Assembly: GCA_016868315.1 (NCBI GenBank)
Contig: VGHE01000007.1
Span: 1-64,000, forward strand
Direction of reading: 5' to 3'
Length of the DNA stretch: 64,000 nt
DNA from: Betaproteobacteria bacterium
GTDB lineage: Bacteria > Bdellovibrionota_B > Oligoflexia > Silvanigrellales > Silvanigrellaceae
Shown: positions 1 through 9,268 of the stretch, piece after piece
Layout of the letters: each line of letters opens with the position of its first letter
How positions within the stretch are numbered: the first letter of the stretch is position 1
Position numbers and translations under genes: made by a program
The notes under the pieces: generated by a model
Seen by the model: only the letters and a program-made list of their open reading frames with translations
Told to the model about the DNA's origin: nothing
The model's database searches: none

Positions 1-1122
1 CCACAGCCTACCGATCATTTTGCTGCGCTTGATGCAGAGCTGATACTGTCGGCCGCCGAGTCTACCGGACTCCGGTCGACAGGTCGTTTTCAGCAACTCA
101 ACAGCATGGAAAATCGCGTTTATGCCGTTGAGGTTGAAGATGACTCAAACGCTCGTGGCGTTGCACAAATTATTATTAAATTCTATCGCCCAGGGCGTTG
201 GACTCCGGCTATGCTTGTGAGTGAGCATGCGCTGTTGCGATTGCTCTCGGAAGAGAATATCGAAACACCACAGCTCATACCAATCTCCGATTCTGCATTT
301 GTGCATCCCGAGGCTCTCACTTTAAAAAGTAAGCTACGAGGTGAACTCCCTCCGCAATTTCCAGAGAGTCCGACTCTTGGGAAATTGGGGCCGTTTTGTT
401 TTGCGGTGTGGAAGAAAATTATTGGACGAGTTCCGCTTGAGCTCGAAGAAAAAGATCTGCTGAGCATTGGGCGAACCGTGGCACGCATGCACAATCTCTT
501 CGAAAGGCATATCAACCCCGAGTCTTTCGTACGTCCACGGTTTGGTCTCGATATGTATGTGCACACTCCTCTGCAGCATTTAAAGACCTGGGGTCGCATT
601 CCGAGGCAATTTGAGAGCTCGCTTCTCGACCTGATTGAAAACATTGGCAAGCGTCTCGATTGGCTTCCGGAAGCTGACAAATTCATTCCTGTGCATGGTG
701 ATTTGCACCGTTTGAATCTCGTGCAGATGAATGATGGTGGTCAGTTCTGGTTTGTTGATTTTGACGACTGCCAACTGGGTTTAGCTATGCAAGATCTGTG
801 GCCACTCGCTTCCACCTGCGGCATAAACGTGCCAGAGAACATTTCTCTTGTTGAAGATATCTCACCCACTGATTATGCATTGCGTACATTGTGTGAGGGC
901 TACCGTGATTTCCGAGCGCTGCCACAAGATTGGGAGATCTTTGTAGAGCCGCTGCGAACACTCAAAATGATTCACTATCTCGGATGGATTGCTGGGCGCT
1001 GGAGTGACCCATTCTTTAGGCAAACATTCTCATTTTTTGAAGATGTTGATTACTGGGAAAAGACCTTTTTCGACATCTCCGATCAGTATCAGATTTTGTC
1101 GGAAAAAGGCCTTTTCGAGTAG
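1..1122 (+). CDS. srkA: SrkA/YihE-type stress response serine/threonine kinase (5' partial)
   Basis: This gene encodes a cytosolic protein kinase of the YihE/RdoA (SrkA) family with an aminoglycoside-phosphotransferase fold, known in enterobacteria to limit stress-induced death. The frame is open from base 1, and the residues before the first internal ATG at 106 (ending LNSMENRVY) match the family N-terminus (LNSYENRVY in E. coli as I recall it). The true start is therefore outside the window. Visible motifs are the lysine in IIKFYRPGRW, the catalytic loop VHGDLHRLNL and the metal-binding FVDFDDC. It ends in TAG, 5 bp before the stop of the convergent lipoprotein gene. The family assignment is strong; the physiological role is inferred. 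Confidence 0.9.
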   Translation, partial: PQPTDHFAALDAELILSAAESTGLRSTGRFQQLNSMENRVYAVEVEDDSNARGVAQIIIKFYRPGRWTPAMLVSEHALLRLLSEENIETPQLIPISDSAFVHPEALTLKSKLRGELPPQFPESPTLGKLGPFCFAVWKKIIGRVPLELEEKDLLSIGRTVARMHNLFERHINPESFVRPRFGLDMYVHTPLQHLKTWGRIPRQFESSLLDLIENIGKRLDWLPEADKFIPVHGDLHRLNLVQMNDGGQFWFVDFDDCQLGLAMQDLWPLASTCGINVPENISLVEDISPTDYALRTLCEGYRDFRALPQDWEIFVEPLRTLKMIHYLGWIAGRWSDPFFRQTFSFFEDVDYWEKTFFDISDQYQILSEKGLFE

Positions 1123-1127
1123 TCAGC

Positions 1128-1997
1128 TTATGGAGTGCATTTGAAGAGGCGACGTCTGGTTTGAGCTGCGTCGGTAAAGAATGACGAAACACATCGACTC
1201 TCTTCAGCAAAGCATCGTGTGCCAGCTATATTTTCAGACACCGGGCACTGTCCGATTCCTGCGATTTCAGCGAGTGGCTTATCACCCATCCAGCGGTAGA
1301 AGAATTGTCCTTCCACTCCTGAGGTCAGACATTTGAAAGTGCGCCGTCCACAATCAGAACCACTGCCGCTCGTGCAAAAACTAGACAAACATCTATCATT
1401 GACGACGCTACAGGCAGATCCGGCAATATCTGCGCCAAGTGCACACAGAGGCAATCTGGTTGCTGAAGTTGTGAAGCCATCTCCCATCGGAAACCAGACA
1501 AGTGAGTTTGTTTGGCCGGTAACGCACTTGAAGAGGCGCCTGCAACTTGGTGAAGAGCAGGTCGTCGTGAAGGTTGAGCGGCAGCGTGAATTCTCTCCCA
1601 TACACACCGTGCGCTGCTGAGTTCCTGGGGCACAATCGGGGATAGTGCCCAGCGATTCAATCCCAAAGTCACCCATCACGATCCAACGTGTACTCGGCGC
1701 GACGGGCATAACGGGAGGTGGTGGCGCAGCGGGCTCCGGTGGAGCCATAGGGTCGGGGCCCTCAACCACCGGAGCGCCAGCACCGCCTTCGGGTGCTCCT
1801 ACGCCTCCAGCTTCAATTGCTTCCGGGTTGACAACCGCGTCGGCTCCTCCGGCGCCTTCTGATTTGCGAGAATCTTTGGGCACTTTTGTCTTGGGGCTGC
1901 TCACTGTGACACCCGAGGGAATCGCAGCACTACATCCCGAAAGTGCAAACACAAAAATTGTGGGTAGCACGTATTTGAGAATAAGCCGTCTAAACAC
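1128..1997 (-). CDS. Lipoprotein with three cysteine-rich repeats
   Basis: A predicted lipoprotein of 289 residues. I chose the GTG at 1997 because GGAGG lies 5 bases upstream; an ATG at 2048 would add 17 residues before the signal peptide. The lipobox is LSGC, with the lipidated Cys at residue 22. A Pro/Ala/Gly-rich linker (about 30-102) leads to three modules at about 105-158, 168-223 and 236-287. Each starts near a Trp and MGD, contains spaced cysteines and RC.S.F, and ends in R..FKC. Modules 1 and 2 have six cysteines; module 3 has four. The repeats resemble extracellular disulfide modules, but I do not recognise the family. Function is unknown, probably cell-surface. Confidence 0.8.
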   Translation of the reverse strand: MFRRLILKYVLPTIFVFALSGCSAAIPSGVTVSSPKTKVPKDSRKSEGAGGADAVVNPEAIEAGGVGAPEGGAGAPVVEGPDPMAPPEPAAPPPPVMPVAPSTRWIVMGDFGIESLGTIPDCAPGTQQRTVCMGENSRCRSTFTTTCSSPSCRRLFKCVTGQTNSLVWFPMGDGFTTSATRLPLCALGADIAGSACSVVNDRCLSSFCTSGSGSDCGRRTFKCLTSGVEGQFFYRWMGDKPLAEIAGIGQCPVSENIAGTRCFAEESRCVSSFFTDAAQTRRRLFKCTP

Positions 1998-2163
1998 ACG
2001 AACCTCCGAAACTACACCCTTCACTTTTCGACGTCGGTTGACTAACAATTAATTTTTTTTTATAATGTTAATAAAAGGTAGATTTTCTAGACACTTGTGG
2101 ATCGATGCAATGTTCCTGTTTACGCGGTTGTGCGAGAGGAATGTTGTTTATGAATGTCTTCGG

Positions 2164-2206
2164 AGGAAGAAAAGAACGCCTCGGGAGAGTAATGCTGCTC
2201 TCCCGA
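2164..2206 (-). terminator. Probable intrinsic terminator after the split lipoprotein gene
   Basis: A perfect 9-bp stem (2181-2189 with 2198-2206, 8-base loop) reads on the minus strand into a T-rich stretch (CTTTTCTTCC) after a five-base gap. It sits about 30 bases past the stop at 2238. The gap before the T-tract makes it less than ideal. Confidence 0.5.
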
Positions 2207-2237
2207 AGCGGCTGTAGAAGCGAGCAACGGTGCTGGC

Positions 2238-2999
2238 TCAGTTGTAAAACGGACGGAAGTCGAAACGGTAGCTTACGCCGTTCATTTCGTAGGTCACTGC
2301 GATTGATTCTGCCTGGCAGCCGCTGCTGCTCGAATATGGGTTGCCCGGGAACGCCGCTCCGAACGAGGAAACATCGAGGCTCATGGGCAAAGAATCGGTT
2401 GAAAGCTGACCAAAATCTTGTCTCTTGGAACAAACTTGTGAGTAGTGCCCGATCTCAGCACTGATGTTAGAAACAACACGTTTAAACGTATCCAAATTTG
2501 TGAGTTTTTCGAAGCTGCCTGAAGTTGCGTTCAAGAGAGACCAATCGGTCACTTCGATGCGCGTGATTTTGTTAGCGCCATCGAGAACGGCCTTAACGCT
2601 TGGGATGTAGACCGTTGCCTTTTCTGAAGCATTGAGCGGGCTGGCTGCGGCCAAATCATAGCGTCCAATCTCGGTGTTGTTCATCGAGAGTGTCCACACT
2701 CCTGCCTCAAGTTTACCGTCGTAGCCACCGCCGCCCCAGTTAAAGTTGAGCGGACGCTCTCTGCCGTCTTGGCTGGCTTCTTTCTTGACGTAAAAGAGAC
2801 CGTCGTCAGAGGCGATTGACGCGCCGTTCATATCGCTGCCGCAATAATTTCCACTCTGCACTGCAGTGGTGTTGAGGTTGGTGACCTGATCGTACTCGCG
2901 ACACGCTGCAGCATCGTTCTCTTTGCAGAGTTTAAGTTTTTTGCCAGCAGGTGGCTTCAAAGACAATTTGTTTGAGGCACTCGCTCCGCCACAGAGTGA
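2238..2999 (-). pseudogene. C-terminal half of a lipoprotein, separated from its N-terminal half by an in-frame TAG
   Basis: This 253-codon frame continues without any shift from the TAG stop (3000-3002) that ends the preceding lipoprotein frame. Its composition is coding-like, with balanced polar residues, a WSLLN segment and four scattered cysteines. The first alternative start is a TTG at 2966 with no suitably spaced ribosome binding site, and the first ATG is about 60 codons in, so independent translation looks unlikely. I infer that 3743-2238 was one gene of about 501 codons interrupted by one nonsense codon. Readthrough or a sequencing error are the other possibilities. The family is not recognised. 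Confidence 0.6.
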
Positions 3000-3743
3000 C
3001 TACATGGTCAGGCCAGCCCACTTCGCAATGAAATAAAGACCATAGCCATTATACGTGAGATCTGTTGCAGCAGAAGAGGTGTTCTTGATCTTTTGAATAT
3101 TGCTTTTGAACACCATGTAGGGCTTCGTAAAGATGTAATCACCGTTGTCCTTGATGTTGGCTATTACGTTGATGAGCCCGCGCGCGGAGTCGTCTGTTTT
3201 GGCAATTTCCTTCATCTTAGAAACATCGAGCGAAAACGAGCTGGCAACATCGTCGGTGCGCTTATTGGAGGTATATTCCTTACCTGCCGTATCGCTGCTT
3301 AAAGTTCCCATATTAAGGCTTCCTGAGCCCTCTGCTGCGGGGATCTTCATGAGCGAGCCACTGTCGTCTTTGAGTGACAACACACCACGGATACCATCGA
3401 GGCGGTTGGCAGCGTTGGAGTCGACGGCAACAAGCAGGGTGTCGCCATTGTTCGTTTTAACACTTGCCGAGAATTTTCCATCGGCACCAATGGGAAAAGT
3501 TGCAAGCATCGACTTATCAAAGCTATAGATATTCTCGATGACTTTTGCCGGCAGAGCATAAATAACATTGGGAGCGGAGGCTGCAAATTCGAGGTTAGAT
3601 TGAATTGCAAGTTGACCCGAAACTGCAAAGGTCGGAGCAGAGTCACCTGAACCCGAAGATTTCTTCTTTCCGCAGGCGGAGTAACCACCCACAACAACTG
3701 TGAGAAGAGCATAGGCAACGATCTGTGAATTGCGTTTCAACAT
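3000..3743 (-). CDS. Lipoprotein, N-terminal half ending at an in-frame TAG
   Basis: A 247-residue frame with an ATG start preceded by GGGGA. The N-terminus is basic, followed by a hydrophobic stretch and a cysteine at residue 24 (YSAC, then KKKSS). This is a plausible though non-canonical lipobox, so the product is probably lipid-anchored. The rest is Ser/Ala/Asp-rich with beta-strand-like segments (FAVSGQL, DGKFSASV), suggesting an Ig-like or carboxypeptidase-regulatory-like fold, but no family is identified. The frame stops at TAG (3000-3002) and then continues open for 253 more codons. The product may therefore be a truncated version of a protein of about 501 residues. Confidence 0.65.
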   Translation of the reverse strand: MLKRNSQIVAYALLTVVVGGYSACGKKKSSGSGDSAPTFAVSGQLAIQSNLEFAASAPNVIYALPAKVIENIYSFDKSMLATFPIGADGKFSASVKTNNGDTLLVAVDSNAANRLDGIRGVLSLKDDSGSLMKIPAAEGSGSLNMGTLSSDTAGKEYTSNKRTDDVASSFSLDVSKMKEIAKTDDSARGLINVIANIKDNGDYIFTKPYMVFKSNIQKIKNTSSAATDLTYNGYGLYFIAKWAGLTM

Positions 3744-3905
3744 CAGCGCTTTCCCCTATTTCAGGATTGCAAGAAATTTAACAGGCTTGTTCAAAATGAA
3801 ATCCCAAGGCCTCTAATTTACTCCAAAGGGCGGCCTACTTCGCGCCGCTTTGCCACGCCAATGACGTGCAAAAGATGGCTCATTCTGCATAAACATTGGG
3901 TGATT

Positions 3906-5306
3906 TCACAGGCTGCAGTTTGGGTTGGGTAGAGGTAGAGTTTCTGTTGCTAGGCAGTATTTCATCCATTGCCGAACCTTAGGGCTTGTTGCGACGCATT
4001 CAACTGTTGCCTGGTAGGGAGTTCCCCGCAAGGATTTACCTACAGAGAGCGAAACCGAGATTGTGTTTACGGCGCTGGTACGTGGAACATACACGGTTCC
4101 TGCCGCGACGAACTGACCTGGCTTGAGCCCTGGTAGGCGTGAGTGCAGAGAGACATTCTTTTTGATTTGCTCCTCGCGAAACTCAATGGTTGGAAAATAA
4201 TAAGAGCCTTGGGTGGGCATTTGTCCAGAATAGAACGCCGGTGCTGGATCAAGCTGAACGGAACTAAAATAGAAGGCATTGCCTGTTGTGCTATCTTTGA
4301 TCTCTCCTGCAAACCCGCTGATGAATGCTTGACCATCGTTGAGAACATTTCCGCGTTCGTCTTTCACTCTCCAGATGGAATCGAGAGCACCATTTTTTCC
4401 GCACTCGAACATCCGCACGTGTTTGTATTGAGTGTCATATTCAGCTGGGCGTGCTACCGGACGAAAGTCGCGCGCGGGCGGTGTTGGATTTGATGTGGTC
4501 GATGGATCGGGAATGGATTCAGACTTCTGAGATGCCATCGCACTGAGAATTTCTGTCGATGCAGCGATGCGCTGCGGCGCAGTTTTTGTTGCATAGAGTT
4601 TTTGATTTTGTGTCAGCGGCAGGAAAAGTTTGGCACGTGAACCACGGCTTGCATCGAATGCTGCAGAGCCATCCTTGCGCATGAATGTGTTCAAGCGTTC
4701 ACGAACTTTATCGTTGATTGCCTGACAGCTGAATTCATGAAATGCGCCACCCTCTATGCGCAGGTAATAGCGCGTGCTGTATTCACCGCCAATCACAAAT
4801 TTCGGAATGAAGAGTTGAGCCCCGGTGACATCGCTCGGGACAACTTTTTGTGAATTCAGTTTCACAAACGCCCACCCCGCATCTTGTTCGTCATAGGGGA
4901 AAAGCAGCGAGTAGGCTGAATAACTTCCAAGTGGAAATCGGTTGGGCTTGTTCACGGGTGGCACCGTGAAGCGTTCATCTTCCGAAGTGTTGATGCTTTG
5001 AAATTCAATCAGAGTGCCCTGAAGTGAGCGAAGGTTGCCGCTGAATCCTACAACAAACGGCGATATTGTTTGTCCAAGGGTTTTTCGCACCCGCCAGATC
5101 AAGTTCAGTGCACCGGTATTTCTGCCGTCGGAGTCAATGCATTTGGAGAATTCAGTAGCTTCAAATTGTTCTGTGTATTGCTTGTGGTTCAACGCGTGAG
5201 CGGGTGAGGTTTCCTCTGTCCTTTGGTTCGAAGGTGTTGACTGACACCCGAAAAGCATCAGGGTGAGGAGGGGCAGGATCTGGGGGTTCGCGAGAATCTC
5301 ACGCAT
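3906..5306 (-). CDS. Lipoprotein with an internally duplicated domain
   Basis: This 466-residue protein has a signal peptide ending in the lipobox LFGC (Cys21), so it is predicted to be lipid-anchored. Two copies of a domain of about 150 residues lie at roughly 53-205 and 299-451. Both contain GAL..IWRV, then GF.G and an aromatic strand, later a GSY segment, and finish with a C before a helix. A low-complexity Ser/Thr/Pro linker (about 262-280) joins them. I recognise no family and propose no function. A 35-bp gap separates it from the upstream barrel-like gene, so the two are probably co-transcribed. Confidence 0.8.
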   Translation of the reverse strand: MREILANPQILPLLTLMLFGCQSTPSNQRTEETSPAHALNHKQYTEQFEATEFSKCIDSDGRNTGALNLIWRVRKTLGQTISPFVVGFSGNLRSLQGTLIEFQSINTSEDERFTVPPVNKPNRFPLGSYSAYSLLFPYDEQDAGWAFVKLNSQKVVPSDVTGAQLFIPKFVIGGEYSTRYYLRIEGGAFHEFSCQAINDKVRERLNTFMRKDGSAAFDASRGSRAKLFLPLTQNQKLYATKTAPQRIAASTEILSAMASQKSESIPDPSTTSNPTPPARDFRPVARPAEYDTQYKHVRMFECGKNGALDSIWRVKDERGNVLNDGQAFISGFAGEIKDSTTGNAFYFSSVQLDPAPAFYSGQMPTQGSYYFPTIEFREEQIKKNVSLHSRLPGLKPGQFVAAGTVYVPRTSAVNTISVSLSVGKSLRGTPYQATVECVATSPKVRQWMKYCLATETLPLPNPNCSL

Positions 5307-5341
5307 GCAGCATCCTCTTCGTGTTCAATCAGGCGATGTTG

Positions 5342-6295
5342 TTAAAACACAACGGCAACTCGGATATCGGCAAGAGGCGCTGAGCCCATGCGTTGTTCGG
5401 TTTTTCTTCCAGTGACGTTGTTTTTGACCGTGGTGTTGCCTGCAAAAAATCCGAAAGATGGATCGAGTCTCAAGAAGCCGGTTGAAAAGCCTATGGGCAT
5501 GCCTACCGACCATCCAAGAATCATTTGTGCACCCACAAGTGTTATGTCTGCGTCGTCATCGTTGAAAAACTTTTTCGCATATCCTGACTCGCCGCTGAGT
5601 TCGAGACGGAGAAACAAAGACTGTCTTTGGGAAAATTTCCAGCGGGTGTGAATGTGGGAGGGTAGCCATCCGTCGATGCGCAGTTCAGGAGAGGGTTGCC
5701 ACGAGCCGCCAAGAAGTGGCATTAGATTCGAGCGTCTGGAGTTTGCGTTCCCCGCAGCACCAACGCCCAAGCCAACTTCGTCGTTGATTGACCACATCGT
5801 GAAGGTCTTGAGAACCGCAGATGTTTCGCTGGTTGTTCGGCCATTGGCTTCGAGCTCTTTGTAACCCACACCCGAGGAAAGAAAAAGCGAGTTTTCGTTG
5901 CTGAAGGCGTATTGCCCGGTAAGCTCCAGACTGAGTTGTGATGTTTGGATGGAGCGAAGCTGATTCTCGGCTAATATGTTCTGAACTGAACCTGAACCGG
6001 CACTCATTGTGAAGCCTGCAACGAAGTTATCGAGCAACGGATAAAGCCCGAGCAGATTCGCACTGGTTTTGCTGAGTCTGACCTCTGAGTCTTTTGGTTT
6101 GCGCAGATAGGTTTTATAACCCACCTGAACGATTTCTGCCGAAGGAGCTTGATCGAAGACCTTAGGTTTCTTCCATTGTTCGAGCTCAACCCAAGCCTTT
6201 GCCTCTGGGGATGCCAACAACGAGACGGAAGTGAAAAGAGATAAAAGCAAGGCAGTTAAATCAGTACGCATCATAGACCACAACTTTCTAGGCAT
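5342..6295 (-). CDS. Probable outer-membrane beta-barrel protein
   Basis: A 317-residue exported protein. After a short basic start (internal ATGs at residues 8 and 9 are alternatives) comes a hydrophobic segment and a likely signal-peptidase site after AKA, near residue 34. The mature part alternates hydrophobic and polar residues, with many short strands such as LSLELTGQYAF and SLFLRLELSGE. It ends in VAVVF, a terminal Phe typical of BAM-dependent outer-membrane proteins. It resembles generic DUF6268-like barrels, but that is a weak impression. It lies upstream of and close to the duplicated-domain lipoprotein gene, which suggests one cell-envelope operon. Confidence 0.7.
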   Translation of the reverse strand: MPRKLWSMMRTDLTALLLSLFTSVSLLASPEAKAWVELEQWKKPKVFDQAPSAEIVQVGYKTYLRKPKDSEVRLSKTSANLLGLYPLLDNFVAGFTMSAGSGSVQNILAENQLRSIQTSQLSLELTGQYAFSNENSLFLSSGVGYKELEANGRTTSETSAVLKTFTMWSINDEVGLGVGAAGNANSRRSNLMPLLGGSWQPSPELRIDGWLPSHIHTRWKFSQRQSLFLRLELSGESGYAKKFFNDDDADITLVGAQMILGWSVGMPIGFSTGFLRLDPSFGFFAGNTTVKNNVTGRKTEQRMGSAPLADIRVAVVF

Positions 6296-6443
6296 CTCTC
6301 GGGTTTCTGCATCGGAGACTGCCGCTCCTATGAATTTGCCATGTTGATGTGTTTGGGCAAGCCGCGCAACGTCAGCGCCTTAACAGCTCCGCTGAAAGCT
6401 AGAGTTGAGCCTGCGGATATTTTTGACGTTGAGTGGCAGAGGC

Positions 6444-9182
6444 TTAAAACAAAGGTGACAGACCGGATTCGTCCCAATTCTTTTTGCGCGACACACGGCG
6501 AGTGGCACCAGGAAGAGTATCCAAAGGATGGGGGGAGTCGCTAGACTGCCTGTCTTGTGCCGACAAGGTACCTAGAATTTCAGCTGCCCGAGTAATGATA
6601 TTCTCAGGCACTCCGGCAAGTCGGGCGACGTGTATGCCGTAGCTTTTCCCTGCCGCCCCGGTGAGGAAGCGGTAGGTGAAGATGATCTGTTCACCCGAAG
6701 CAGATTGCTCCTCTACAACTTCCATGCGCATAGGCACGACGTCAGGGCGTTGCGCTGTGGCATTAACAAGCTCGTGATAGTGGGTTGAGAAAAGTGCGCG
6801 TGCACGAACCCGCTCTGCGAGATCTTCGAGAATCGCCCAAGCCAGACTCAAGCCATCGAAGGTCGATGTACCACGGCCAATTTCATCCATGAGCAACAAG
6901 CTTGAAGGCGTTGCGAAACGCAGCATGTGCGCGGTCTCCAGCATTTCAACCATAAATGTGGATTGATTGCGGAGGGCGAAATCACCTGAGCCAATACGTG
7001 TGAAGATTTTGTCGCACAGTCCTAAAGTCGCGCTGCGTGCCGGAACATAGCATCCCATTTGAGCCAGAACGTGCGCCAGGGCAACCTGACGCATGACTGT
7101 GCTTTTACCGGCCATGTTGGGTCCTGTAACCAACAGAACGCAGCTCATGGGCGCACTGCAGCCAAAGCGTCCTGGTGGGATTTTTGCGGTGTCGCCCAAA
7201 ACGACGTCGTTGGGAACAAATTTTGACTGCGTTGTGCGCAAGCCGGCAAGGATTGGGTGCACACACTGCTCCAGTGCTGTGACCTGGGCATCAACAAGTT
7301 CAGGCTTACACCAACGGTTCTCCTGCGCGAGATAGGCAAAGCAGCGCCAGATGTCGATTTGTGCAATGATGCGCGAAAGCGCTGTGAGCGGCTCTGCGTA
7401 GGCCATGACATCGATGCGCAAATTCTCGAGCAGTTGACGTTCGATAGTGGTGCGTTTCTCGGAAGCAGAGAGTGCTTTTTCTTCAAGTTCTTTGAGTTCA
7501 GGCGTAATAAAGCGTTCGCCATTCACAAGCGTTTGCTTGCGCTCAAAATGCGCTGGAGCCTGTGCCAGTTTGCCTTTCGAGATTTCGAAATAATAGCCGA
7601 ACGCTCGCGTGTAGCCGATTTTCAGAGTCGGAATTCCTGAGCGGTTGCGCTCGTGAGTTTCAAGCTCAGAAATTTTGTTTTCAAAGTTGTTTTCGAGATC
7701 GCATAGTTCGTCGAGCTCGGCATGATAGCCGCTACGGAAAATACGTCCGCCTTTGCCAACCATTTGTGCTGGTTCGCTCTCGAGAGCTTTGTTCAGATGC
7801 TCATTGAGTGGAGCAAGTTGTGCAAGCAGTGATGCGCATTCGGTATTGCTCTGTTGCCAACCAGCACTCGCATCTTTCAGCTGTGCAATCAGCTCGCGTA
7901 CATAAGGCATTTTTGCGAGGGTTTGTCCGAGCCAAGCTAGGCCTTTGGGGTCGATGCTGTTTTGCGCTGCGCGACCCAGCGTGCGCTCGAGATCTGCGAA
8001 GGTGCGGAGTAGGTTGTATAGTTCGCGCTCAAAAACGGGATTTTTAAGCGTGGTATCGACACACTGGAGCGAGGTGGCGACTTTGTCGCGCGCCTTCTCG
8101 GGATAGTTCAGTTTATGAGCCAGCAGGCGCGCACCACAGGCAGTCGCACATTGGTTCAAATAGTGAAACAGGCTTCCTTTGCGTTCGCCAGTTGTGGTGA
8201 TGAAGAAGTCCAGGTGGCGCTTGGTGGCCTCATCGAGAACAAGATGCTTGGACACATCATAATATTCAATATGAGTGAGATTTTTCACCACTCCACGCTG
8301 AGTTTCCTTCAAGTAATTCAGGACCCCTGCAACCGCTTGTACGGAGGCATCTACGGCCGGTAGTCCGAATGCGTTCAGCTTTGAGAGAGGAAAGAAATCC
8401 TCGAAGAGCCGCAGAGCATCTGAAGACGAGCGGAGAATCCAGCTTGGCAGGGTTGAGACTCGAGGAATCAAGGAAAAATGTGAACGCGCGAATTCGCCAA
8501 AGCGTTCCAGATGAGCTCCTGGAACAATCACCTCACGTGGCACGAGCGTCACGAGTTCCTGTTCCAAATCAGAAAGAGAGAGCCGCCCGGTGAAACGGAA
8601 AACGCCAGTGGAGACGTCGACAAACGCCAGAGCCCAAAGTCCGCTTTGTGCAGGTGTAGCGCAGGCGAGCCATGTGCCAACGGGCGATGAGGAGTCGTCG
8701 TCTTCGCCCAAATCTCCAGGCACCGCGGGCGTAGCAATTCGGACGATGTCGCGTTTGACCAGCCCCTTAGCAAGTTTTGGATCTTCGAGTTGGTCACAGA
8801 CTGCAACCTTGAACCCGGCCGCCAGAGCCTTCTTGAGAGTGACACGGTGATTCACAACAGGAACACCTGCCATGGGAACAGGGTTCTCGGAATTGCGGTC
8901 GCGCGAGGTTAGGGTGAGTTGGCACACCTCGGCTGCAATCACTGCGTCAGCGCCGAAGAGTTCATAGAAGTCACCCATGCGGAAAAACAGCAGTGCGTCG
9001 GGAACAGCGTCTTTGGCCTCCTTGAACTGGCGCATCATGGGGGTTTCCATTTGCGCGAGTGCAATACCGGAGGCGTGTTCGTCGGAGAGCTTTTCGAAGG
9101 CTGTTTTGAGGTGCGGGGAGAGGTCGCTCCCCTGCGCCTGAAGGGTTTCAAGAAGAGCTAGAGTTAGAGGATGTTGTGCCAT
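6444..9182 (-). CDS. mutS: DNA mismatch repair protein MutS
   Basis: MutS recognises base mismatches and small loops and starts repair with MutL. The 912-residue sequence shows the mismatch-reading Phe-X-Glu in RMGDFYELF (F72, E74). It also has the core and clamp regions, the ATPase Walker A TGPNMAGKST near residue 690 and the signature DEIGRGTSTFDG near 767. About 44 residues precede the usual family N-terminus. The ATG has GGGAG about 9 bases upstream, so the extension is probably real, although Met46 is a possible alternative. It follows typA by 86 bp on the same strand. Confidence 0.97.
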   Translation of the reverse strand: MAQHPLTLALLETLQAQGSDLSPHLKTAFEKLSDEHASGIALAQMETPMMRQFKEAKDAVPDALLFFRMGDFYELFGADAVIAAEVCQLTLTSRDRNSENPVPMAGVPVVNHRVTLKKALAAGFKVAVCDQLEDPKLAKGLVKRDIVRIATPAVPGDLGEDDDSSSPVGTWLACATPAQSGLWALAFVDVSTGVFRFTGRLSLSDLEQELVTLVPREVIVPGAHLERFGEFARSHFSLIPRVSTLPSWILRSSSDALRLFEDFFPLSKLNAFGLPAVDASVQAVAGVLNYLKETQRGVVKNLTHIEYYDVSKHLVLDEATKRHLDFFITTTGERKGSLFHYLNQCATACGARLLAHKLNYPEKARDKVATSLQCVDTTLKNPVFERELYNLLRTFADLERTLGRAAQNSIDPKGLAWLGQTLAKMPYVRELIAQLKDASAGWQQSNTECASLLAQLAPLNEHLNKALESEPAQMVGKGGRIFRSGYHAELDELCDLENNFENKISELETHERNRSGIPTLKIGYTRAFGYYFEISKGKLAQAPAHFERKQTLVNGERFITPELKELEEKALSASEKRTTIERQLLENLRIDVMAYAEPLTALSRIIAQIDIWRCFAYLAQENRWCKPELVDAQVTALEQCVHPILAGLRTTQSKFVPNDVVLGDTAKIPPGRFGCSAPMSCVLLVTGPNMAGKSTVMRQVALAHVLAQMGCYVPARSATLGLCDKIFTRIGSGDFALRNQSTFMVEMLETAHMLRFATPSSLLLMDEIGRGTSTFDGLSLAWAILEDLAERVRARALFSTHYHELVNATAQRPDVVPMRMEVVEEQSASGEQIIFTYRFLTGAAGKSYGIHVARLAGVPENIITRAAEILGTLSAQDRQSSDSPHPLDTLPGATRRVSRKKNWDESGLSPLF

Positions 9183-9268
9183 GACAAAACGCTCCCAGCA
9201 TATCGATACGATTTCAACTGAAGCTTGGCAGAGTCCCTTCTGCTCCTTTTCCTCAACCCTTCAGCCTA

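Noticed and set aside
1102-1116. GAAAAAGGCCTTTTC palindrome at the end of srkA
   Set aside because: It has no loop and lies mainly in the coding sequence of srkA, so it is not a convincing terminator.
3000-3002. General TAG reassignment to explain the split lipoprotein
   Set aside because: TAG ends srkA normally, and no pyrrolysine or suppressor system is visible, so genome-wide reassignment is not supported.
3825-3860. GC-rich imperfect hairpin after the 3906 gene
   Set aside because: The stem is interrupted and has no T-run; too weak to call a terminator.
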